A stretch of 7,457 bases of DNA, taken from Eubacterium sp. (GTDB lineage: Bacteria > Bacillota > Clostridia > Lachnospirales > Lachnospiraceae). Below are positions 1 to 4,959 of this stretch, piece by piece; within the stretch, counting starts at the first letter, position 1; each line of letters starts with the position of its first letter. The DNA lies in NCBI GenBank assembly GCA_022776205.1, contig JALFIK010000078.1, positions 1 through 7,457 on the forward strand, written 5' to 3'. The notes below the pieces were generated by a model that was not told the DNA's origin, did not search any database, and saw only the letters and a program-made list of their open reading frames with translations. Both the position numbers and the translations under genes were made by a program.

Positions 1-1574
1 AATATTCCCTTGAATATAAATTGCAGGTGACACGAAAGAACGGCACCGCCAGGACGTTTACCCAGACAGATGTCCGGACATTCTTTCGCAAAAAGGACGG
101 GAATTCGGGTTATAAAACAATCTATTCTTCAAAAAAAGAAATGAAAAAAGCGGTAAAACGTTTCCGCAAATCCGTTTTGAAAAAAGGGGATTCGGTGGAA
201 AATGAGCAGCTTCACTACTCGTTAGAACCTCAGCTTTCCTACACCCTGATTGACCAGAAAACCGGACAGGTCAAGGTACTTGTGGGCGGTCGGGGAAAAA
301 AGCAGGATGATTTGGCCTTAAACCGGGCAACCACTGTTAAAAGGCAGCCGGGATCTACGTTTAAAGTACTGTCTACCTATGCTCCCGCCCTCGATACGGG
401 AGGTATGACGCTTGCCACCGTCTTTGACGATGCCCCGTACCGTTACGAGAATGGAGATAAGGTCACAAACTATGTCTCCTCCAGTTACGGAGGACTTACG
501 ACCATCCGGGATGCGATCATTAAATCAAATAATATTGTTGCAGTTAAGGCTCTTACTCAGATTACTCCGCAGGTCGGCTTCGATTTTCTCCAAAAGCTCG
601 GATTTACCACTTTAGTAAGCAATCGGGTGACGGCCAGTGGTACTTATGAAAGTGACATCAATCAGGCGCTTTCTCTCGGAGGAATCACTGACGGTGTCAC
701 GAATCTCGAGCTCACTGCCGCTTATGCAACCATCGCAAACAAAGGCCGGTATAATGAACCTGTCCTCTACACCAAGGTAACAGACAGTAATGGCAATGTT
801 ATTCTCAGCAATGAGAAAATGAACAAAAAAATCATGAAAAAATCCACCGCCTGGCTCCTCACCAACGCCATGGAAGACGTGGTTAAAAAGGGAACAGGTC
901 GTAAGGCACAGCTTGCTTCAAAAATGGCTGTTGCAGGAAAAACCGGTACGACCTCTAACAACTACGATTACTGGTTTTGCGGTTATACACCGTATTATAC
1001 CGCTTCCGTCTGGACAGGCTATGACTACAATACTTCCTTTAGCAATGAAGGAGATTATCACAAGGTAATCTGGAAAAAGATCATGGATCAGGTGATTGCC
1101 GAAAAACAACAGACCATCAGATCTTTCCCTTCCTGCAAGGGAATCCAGCGGGCTAAAATCTGTATAAAATCAGGGAAAAAGGCGGTTCCTGATATATGTA
1201 AACATGATCCCGAAAAAAATATGGTTCGCAATGAATATTTTGCATCGGGCACCGTCCCGAAAGATAGCTGTGACGCACATATCGCCGTCACCATTTGTTC
1301 TTTGTCTAATAAAGTTGCTACCAAATACTGTCCGGAAAATCTAAAACATACAAAAATTTTCCGTGTCCGTCCGGACAACTCCTCCGGTCAGACTGCCGAT
1401 TCAAAATACTGTCTGAAAGGCAATATCATGAATGATAAATGCAATATCCACACACGCAATCTTCCGACAAAAGAAGAGCAGCAGCGTCTTCTAAAAGAAA
1501 CAGAAGATCTGAAAAAAAAGCAGGATAAAGCATTAAAAGATCTTCGTAAACAAATGAATATAATTTCAAATTAA
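1..1574 (+). CDS. Class A penicillin-binding protein (PBP1-type), 3' part only
   Basis: This is a bifunctional peptidoglycan synthase acting outside the cytoplasmic membrane. Only the linker, the transpeptidase domain and the tail are in the window. The reading frame is open to the left edge (first full codon at 3), so the TTG at 21 is internal and the glycosyltransferase domain lies upstream. Counting from that TTG, the penicillin-binding motifs are all present. The SxxK motif (STFK) is at residues 112-115, with nucleophile Ser codon 354-356. SNN is at 169-171 and KTGT at 307-310, followed by an aromatic stretch and WTGYD. The transpeptidase therefore looks intact. After about residue 370 comes a tail with eight cysteines (372 to 474), then a Lys/Glu-rich, probably coiled-coil end (about 484-512). 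The gene ends at TAA 1572-1574, just before a terminator. Family assignment is firm; the exact paralogue (pbpA/ponA-like) is not determined. Confidence 0.95.
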   Translation, partial: YSLEYKLQVTRKNGTARTFTQTDVRTFFRKKDGNSGYKTIYSSKKEMKKAVKRFRKSVLKKGDSVENEQLHYSLEPQLSYTLIDQKTGQVKVLVGGRGKKQDDLALNRATTVKRQPGSTFKVLSTYAPALDTGGMTLATVFDDAPYRYENGDKVTNYVSSSYGGLTTIRDAIIKSNNIVAVKALTQITPQVGFDFLQKLGFTTLVSNRVTASGTYESDINQALSLGGITDGVTNLELTAAYATIANKGRYNEPVLYTKVTDSNGNVILSNEKMNKKIMKKSTAWLLTNAMEDVVKKGTGRKAQLASKMAVAGKTGTTSNNYDYWFCGYTPYYTASVWTGYDYNTSFSNEGDYHKVIWKKIMDQVIAEKQQTIRSFPSCKGIQRAKICIKSGKKAVPDICKHDPEKNMVRNEYFASGTVPKDSCDAHIAVTICSLSNKVATKYCPENLKHTKIFRVRPDNSSGQTADSKYCLKGNIMNDKCNIHTRNLPTKEEQQRLLKETEDLKKKQDKALKDLRKQMNIISN

Positions 1575-1578
1575 TACC

Positions 1579-1635
1579 AAAAAGGAGCCATTACAGTAAC
1601 GATTATGAACCGTATCTGCATATGGCTCCCTTTTT
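1579..1635. terminator. Bidirectional intrinsic terminator between convergent genes
   Basis: The left arm 1579-1591 (A-run, then GGAGCCAT) pairs with the right arm 1622-1635 (ATGGCTCCC, then a T-run), with one bulged base. Inside the loop, CAG/CTG and ACG/CGT can extend the stem. The arm starts 4 bases after the PBP stop and ends 2 bases from the spoVAE stop. Each strand shows a T-run after the stem, so it can end transcription from both sides. The structure was read by eye; no energy was computed. Confidence 0.85.
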
Positions 1636-1637
1636 CT

Positions 1638-1994
1638 CTATTTTTTCATTTTAGGCTGAAAAATAATTGCTGCAAGATAAGAGAAAATTAACGCAGCACT
1701 TGTGCCTGCTGCAGCGGCCTTCAATCCTCCTTTAAACAGGCCGATAAACCCTTCATCATTTACCGCCTCCATCACTCCTTTGGACAGATTATACCCAAAA
1801 CCCGAAAGGGGAACACTGGCTCCACATCCGGCCCACCGTAAGAAAGGCTCATAAATTCCCAGAGCCCCCAGGAGCACACCGCCAATCACAAGAAGAACCA
1901 TCACCCGGCCGGGCATCAATTTTGTTTTATCAAGAAAAATCTGGACGAAACTACAGATTAATCCACCAACAACAAATGCTTTAAAATAAACCAT
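1638..1994 (-). CDS. spoVAE: Stage V sporulation protein AE (SpoVAE, SpoVAEb type)
   Basis: A small integral membrane protein of 118 residues, the usual size for SpoVAEb. SpoVA proteins form the forespore inner-membrane channel that takes up dipicolinic acid (DPA) during sporulation and releases it at germination. Hydrophobic segments are visible at about residues 4-20, 31-51 and 84-112. The first is followed by the DKTKLMPGRV loop, and a conserved-looking VPLSGFG stretch lies before the last hydrophobic region. The protein ends in a short basic tail (PKMKK). The ATG at 1994 has an AAAGGAG site 5 bases upstream. It lies only 14 bases after the spoVAD stop, so the two genes are cotranscribed. 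TAG at 1638-1640 is followed at once by the shared terminator. Identification rests on similarity to known SpoVAE and the spoVAD neighbour. Confidence 0.93.
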   Translation of the reverse strand: MVYFKAFVVGGLICSFVQIFLDKTKLMPGRVMVLLVIGGVLLGALGIYEPFLRWAGCGASVPLSGFGYNLSKGVMEAVNDEGFIGLFKGGLKAAAAGTSAALIFSYLAAIIFQPKMKK

Positions 1995-2008
1995 TTTTGC
2001 TCCTTTCT

Positions 2009-3019
2009 CTACACTGTTTCCAGCACTACACCGTGGGCGATGGCGGGAATGGTTCGGCCTTCATTGGCAGAGACCTGGGAAAGAAGAGCTCCCGTCGGCA
2101 CAAACAGCACTCGTTTCCATTCCCCGGATTCCAGTTTCGGTAAAATAAGGCTGGATAAGACGAGAGCCGAACAGGCACAGCCACTGCCTCCTGCATGAGT
2201 GTCCTGTTCCGGTCCGTCAAAAATCTCAATTCCACAGTCCATATGATTTTTCACAGCGTCAATCCCATTTTCTTTTAACAATTTTATAAGGATTTTCTGT
2301 CCGATCACACCCAGATCCCCAGTAATAATCCGGTCATATTCTTCCGGCTTCCTTCCAAAATCTTTTAAATTCTGATATATGGTATCTGCCGCAGCAGGTG
2401 CCATACACGCGCCCATATTAAATGGATCCTGCACACCGAAATCTTTTATTTTCCCCGTAGTAATCCCTGTCACTGCCACTTTCCCTTTTTCCCCGTTAAG
2501 GAGAAAGGCACCCGCACCGGTCACAGTCCATGTGGCACTGAAAGGTCTCTGACTTCCATATCCAAGGGGAAAACGAAATTCTTTTTCCGCACTGGCAAAA
2601 TGACTCGAAGCTGCACAGAGCACCAGATTGGCAAAACCACCTGCCACGGCCATTGCCCCGGCGGAAAGCGCCGCGCCGATACTCGAACAGGCACCATAAA
2701 CTCCATAAAACGGAATACCGAGCTTTTCCACCCCAAAGGAAGAGGCGATCAGCTGTCCGAGAAGATCACCGCAAAAAGCCATCCGGACTTCCTGTTTTTT
2801 TCGTTTTCCTTTTCGAAGGGCGATTTCTCCTGCTGTTTTTAAAAAACTGCTCTCGCTCTCCTCCCAGTTATCCTGCCCGAACATGGGATCCTCCACCACA
2901 AGATCCAGCCTTTTTCCAAGAGGACCTTCCCCTTCTTTTTTTCCGCCCACACAGGCATGGGAGGCAATTTTCACCGGATTTTGAAACCGGACACTCTGTT
3001 TTCCCATCATCTGCTCCAT
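2009..3019 (-). CDS. spoVAD: Stage V sporulation protein AD (SpoVAD), DPA-binding
   Basis: A soluble thiolase-fold protein of the SpoVA complex. In Bacillus it sits on the forespore side of the channel and binds dipicolinic acid. The ATG at 3019 gives 336 residues, against about 338 in Bacillus subtilis. It also puts MGKQSVRF near the N-terminus, like the family's GKQTWVF start. Family landmarks are present: GPLG (residues 32-35), GDLLGQ (84-89), GACSS with Cys111, SSHFASAEKEFRF from 138, TVTGAGA (165-171), MAPAAADT (206-213), GDLG (244-247), GGSGCACSA (277-285), PTGALLS (318-324) and AHGVV near the end. An in-frame ATG at 3040 would add seven residues. It is rejected because it has no ribosome binding site and would consume the real one at 3029-3038. 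The gene is followed by spoVAE. spoVAC, often the gene just before spoVAD, is not here. Confidence 0.95.
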   Translation of the reverse strand: MEQMMGKQSVRFQNPVKIASHACVGGKKEGEGPLGKRLDLVVEDPMFGQDNWEESESSFLKTAGEIALRKGKRKKQEVRMAFCGDLLGQLIASSFGVEKLGIPFYGVYGACSSIGAALSAGAMAVAGGFANLVLCAASSHFASAEKEFRFPLGYGSQRPFSATWTVTGAGAFLLNGEKGKVAVTGITTGKIKDFGVQDPFNMGACMAPAAADTIYQNLKDFGRKPEEYDRIITGDLGVIGQKILIKLLKENGIDAVKNHMDCGIEIFDGPEQDTHAGGSGCACSALVLSSLILPKLESGEWKRVLFVPTGALLSQVSANEGRTIPAIAHGVVLETV

Positions 3020-3028
3020 AAAAAAATA

Positions 3029-3038
3029 CCACCTCTCC
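3029..3038 (-). promoter_or_regulatory. Ribosome binding site deciding the spoVAD start
   Basis: On the minus strand GGAGAGGTGG lies 9 bases before the ATG at 3019. The region before the alternative ATG at 3040 has no purine-rich site of this kind. The site would lie inside the short leader made from the sigma-G-like promoter upstream. Confidence 0.7.
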
Positions 3039-3055
3039 ATTTTGATTTCGAGAGA

Positions 3056-3085
3056 TAGTATTTTCTTTTTCTTCTAAAATATTCA
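3056..3085 (-). promoter_or_regulatory. Candidate sigma-G (forespore) promoter for spoVAD-spoVAE
   Basis: The minus strand shows TGAATA at 3085-3080, a 17-base spacer, then AATACTA at 3062-3056. The Bacillus sigma-G consensus is close to gmATr, 17-18 bases, CATnnTA. The -35 box matches fully and the -10 box lacks only the leading C. Transcription would begin near 3049, giving a leader of about 30 bases that holds the ribosome binding site. spoVA genes are known sigma-G targets, so position and gene content agree. It lies in the 88-base gap after the SDR gene. Confidence 0.65.
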
Positions 3086-3107
3086 TTTTAATTTTATACA
3101 AAGGAGC

Positions 3108-3881
3108 TCACATTCTTCTTAAAAATGCCCAGATACCCATCATAATTTCCGAAGGAAAAATTTTTGCTGCAATCCGGTGAATCATGCACACCGGACCAGG
3201 TGTGGAAACCGGTAGACCAAGTCTGCTATCATGTAATGCCCATGCAACCACATTTTTACACCGGGATGCCAAAGGAAAATGCCGGATTTCCCTTTCATTA
3301 TCCGTTTTTTTCGCAATGGAAATAAACTCTGTATCCTTAATCCAGTAAGGACAGACTGCCGTAACCGTAATTTTCTGCCTTCGTAGCTCCACGGCAAGCG
3401 CCCGGGAATACCGGTATAAAAAGGCTTTGGTCGCCGCATATACATTTAGGCGTGGAAAAGGCTGAAATGCCGCCGTGGAACAAACTTCAAGAATCCTGCT
3501 TTTTTCTTTCATATAGGGCAGGCACACCATCGTCACATCCACCGCTGCGCGGCAGTTTATGGCAATCATGGCGTCACATTCCTGCCGATTTACCTGGCGA
3601 TAGTCTCCCACTTTTCCAAAACCTGCTGCATTGACAAGGATGGAAATGTCCGGCTTTTCTTTTTCCAGAATTTCTTCCAGTTCCCGAATACTTTCCTCCT
3701 GCGTAAGATCCATGACAAACGGGCGGACCGTCAACGGACATTCCTCCCTGAGTTTTAAAAGACGTTCTTTCCTCCTGGCAATCGCCCAGATTTCCTCAAC
3801 CTCCGAATCTTTTTTGGCAATCTGGCGGATAAACTCCCAGCCTAAACCACTGGATGCGCCGGTAACAACAGCTATTTTCAT
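3108..3881 (-). CDS. Short-chain dehydrogenase/reductase, substrate unknown
   Basis: A 257-residue classical SDR with a single Rossmann domain, probably a cytosolic NAD(P)-dependent oxidoreductase. The cofactor loop TGASSGLG is at residues 7-14, an Asp in FVMDL is at 58, and NAAG is at 84-87. The catalytic set is Asn109, Ser125, Tyr138 and Lys142 (YAATK), with the expected 13-residue Ser-Tyr spacing, so the enzyme looks active. ARR at 35-37 after the second strand suggests NADPH preference. The usual PG after strand six is CP (167-168). The C-terminal 30 residues are rather hydrophobic and end LRRM. The ATG at 3881 is chosen because AGGAGG lies 8 bases before it; the GTG at 3888-3890 overlaps that site. 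It is 69 bases downstream of the recombinase gene and ends 88 bases before spoVAD. Nothing here shows its substrate or a sporulation role. Confidence 0.88.
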   Translation of the reverse strand: MKIAVVTGASSGLGWEFIRQIAKKDSEVEEIWAIARRKERLLKLREECPLTVRPFVMDLTQEESIRELEEILEKEKPDISILVNAAGFGKVGDYRQVNRQECDAMIAINCRAAVDVTMVCLPYMKEKSRILEVCSTAAFQPFPRLNVYAATKAFLYRYSRALAVELRRQKITVTAVCPYWIKDTEFISIAKKTDNEREIRHFPLASRCKNVVAWALHDSRLGLPVSTPGPVCMIHRIAAKIFPSEIMMGIWAFLRRM

Positions 3882-3886
3882 ATGAG

Positions 3887-3895
3887 TCACCTCCT
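3887..3895 (-). promoter_or_regulatory. Strong ribosome binding site of the SDR gene
   Basis: AGGAGGTGA on the minus strand is a full match to the 3' end of 16S rRNA. Eight bases separate AGGAGG from the ATG at 3881. It settles that ATG as the start against the overlapping upstream GTG. Confidence 0.85.
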
Positions 3896-3931
3896 GATAT
3901 CATAACCACAAAACTTCTATGTTTAAAGCAA

Positions 3932-3947
3932 CGCAAGCCGTCTGCAA
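3932..3947. repeat. Repeat unit just after the recombinase gene
   Basis: The plus strand has CGCAAGCCG (3932-3940) followed by TCTGCAA (3941-3947). The first nine bases are the exact reverse complement of 4907-4915 on the other side of the recombinase gene. GTCTGCAA (3940-3947) recurs in the same orientation at 4918-4925. It begins 4 bases beyond the recombinase stop. A recombinase binding or exchange site is possible but unproven. Confidence 0.4.
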
Positions 3948-3950
3948 TCA

Positions 3951-4877
3951 TCAGCTTAATCCGGAAAGAGAGCGCATTACAAGATCAACATCCCGATTTT
4001 CCAATTCCTGAATAATGTGCAGATAGGTTTTCTGTGTCGTATTCATGCTGGAATGTCCCAGCCTTCTTGCCACACTTGCAATCGAAACTCCGGCAAAAAG
4101 CAATAATGATGCATGGGTATGTCTTAATCCATGAATGGTAATCACCGGTACTTTTGCCTGCTTGCAATATCTTTCCAGAATTCCATTTACTGTTGAATTA
4201 TACACCTTCTTTTTTACAAAGATCGGTTCGTTCTCCGGGAGACCTTTCATTAATTCTGAAAATTGAATTACCGTCTGCCAGTCTATCTGCACTTTTCGAA
4301 CCGATGATTTATTTTTTGTCGGGAGGAAACCACCCTCCCCCTTATAATCCCATGTCTTTGAAATGGAAACAGACTGTCTGGCAAAATCAAAATCTTTTGG
4401 TGTAAGAGCAAGCGCTTCAGAAAATCGAAGTCCTGTCTTCGCCACCAATAATATGAACCAGTCCCAGCTTACCTCCTGTTTCAGCTCAAGCTGTTCGAGA
4501 AGCATCCGAAGTTCAAACTGATTAATGTATTTTATCTTTTTTACTTTCGGTGTCTTTCCCTTTATAATTGCTTTTCTGGTCGGATCCCGTTCCAGAAGTC
4601 CCTCGTCCACCGCATCTAAGATTGCTCCCTTTAACTGATGATGAAAATCCATCGTTGTCTGTCTTTCATGATACTTTGCATAATCATTTAAAAGCTGCTG
4701 ATACGAGATTCTCGTAAGCTCACATATTTTCAAATCCGGAATCAGACGGGTAAGCCACTTATGTGTCATATGATATTTGTCCAAAGTTACTTTCCGAATG
4801 GCCCCTTCTTTGTATACAATAATCCATTTTTTATAATAATCGCAAAAAAGTTCTGTGTTTTTCATGTTATCTAACAT
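3951..4877 (-). CDS. Tyrosine recombinase / site-specific integrase
   Basis: A 308-residue phage-integrase-family recombinase that breaks and rejoins DNA through a 3'-phosphotyrosine link. The N-terminal 110 residues form a helical SAM-like core-binding domain, followed by a catalytic domain. All catalytic residues are visible: Arg151 in TGLRFSE, Lys188 in the beta-hairpin (PTKNK), His249 and Arg252 in HGLRHTHASLL, His275 in RRLGHSS, and Tyr285 in TQKTYLHI. The enzyme should be active. The ATG at 4877 is used because AAGGAGG lies 8 bases upstream. A TTG at 4925 would add 16 residues but has no ribosome binding site. It is 82 bases downstream of hsdR on the same strand. Recombinases in type I restriction loci often invert hsdS segments, so this one may act on hsdS genes outside the window. 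A role as the integrase of a genomic island is the alternative. Confidence 0.93.
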   Translation of the reverse strand: MLDNMKNTELFCDYYKKWIIVYKEGAIRKVTLDKYHMTHKWLTRLIPDLKICELTRISYQQLLNDYAKYHERQTTMDFHHQLKGAILDAVDEGLLERDPTRKAIIKGKTPKVKKIKYINQFELRMLLEQLELKQEVSWDWFILLVAKTGLRFSEALALTPKDFDFARQSVSISKTWDYKGEGGFLPTKNKSSVRKVQIDWQTVIQFSELMKGLPENEPIFVKKKVYNSTVNGILERYCKQAKVPVITIHGLRHTHASLLLFAGVSIASVARRLGHSSMNTTQKTYLHIIQELENRDVDLVMRSLSGLS

Positions 4878-4886
4878 CTTAATATC

Positions 4887-4940
4887 CTCCTTTTTTTCAG
4901 CAATACCGGCTTGCGCTGTCTGCAAATAGATAAAAAGGAG
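4887..4940 (-). promoter_or_regulatory. Hairpin predicted to hide the recombinase ribosome binding site
   Basis: In the transcript, CUCCUUUUU (4940-4932) can pair perfectly over 9 bp with AAAAAGGAG (4895-4887), which contains most of the recombinase Shine-Dalgarno AAGGAGG. The loop of 36 bases can hold small inner stems such as CAGC/GCUG or UUGC/GCAA. The upstream arm begins 19 bases after the hsdR stop, so read-through RNA from hsdR would carry it. It could hold recombinase translation low until the stem opens. The pairing is seen directly; the regulatory effect is inferred. Confidence 0.55.
4907..4925. repeat. Repeat unit between hsdR and the recombinase gene
   Basis: The plus strand has CGGCTTGCG (4907-4915), the exact reverse complement of 3932-3940. 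CT follows, then GTCTGCAA (4918-4925), which is a direct copy of 3940-3947. Together the two units enclose the complete recombinase gene with its ribosome binding site. This copy lies in the loop of the hairpin at 4887-4940. Confidence 0.4.
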
Positions 4941-4959
4941 TACATAACTTCATCGTCTG

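Noticed and set aside
1088..1378. 96-codon minus-strand open frame inside the penicillin-binding protein gene
   Set aside because: It lies wholly opposite a well-supported gene and its translation resembles no family.
2653..3021. 122-codon plus-strand open frame rich in Pro and Arg, opposite spoVAD
   Set aside because: It is antisense to a clear spoVAD, has low-complexity composition and no recognisable domain. It is a shadow frame.
2868..3101. 77-codon minus-strand frame starting between the SDR gene and spoVAD
   Set aside because: It overlaps the spoVAD 5' end by about 150 bases in another frame and has no good ribosome binding site. The gap is better explained by the sigma-G-like promoter and leader.
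3899..3904. TATGAT as a -10 box for the SDR gene
   Set aside because: The RNA start would fall inside the ribosome binding site at 3887-3895, and no -35 box lies at suitable spacing.
4878..4925. N-terminal extension of the recombinase from the TTG at 4925
   Set aside because: There is no ribosome binding site before the TTG. The ATG at 4877 has AAGGAGG at ideal spacing, so 4878-4925 is read as leader.
4932..4940. CTCCTTTTT after hsdR as the T-run of a terminator
   Set aside because: No stable hairpin precedes the run. Its exact complement is the recombinase ribosome binding site, which explains it better.
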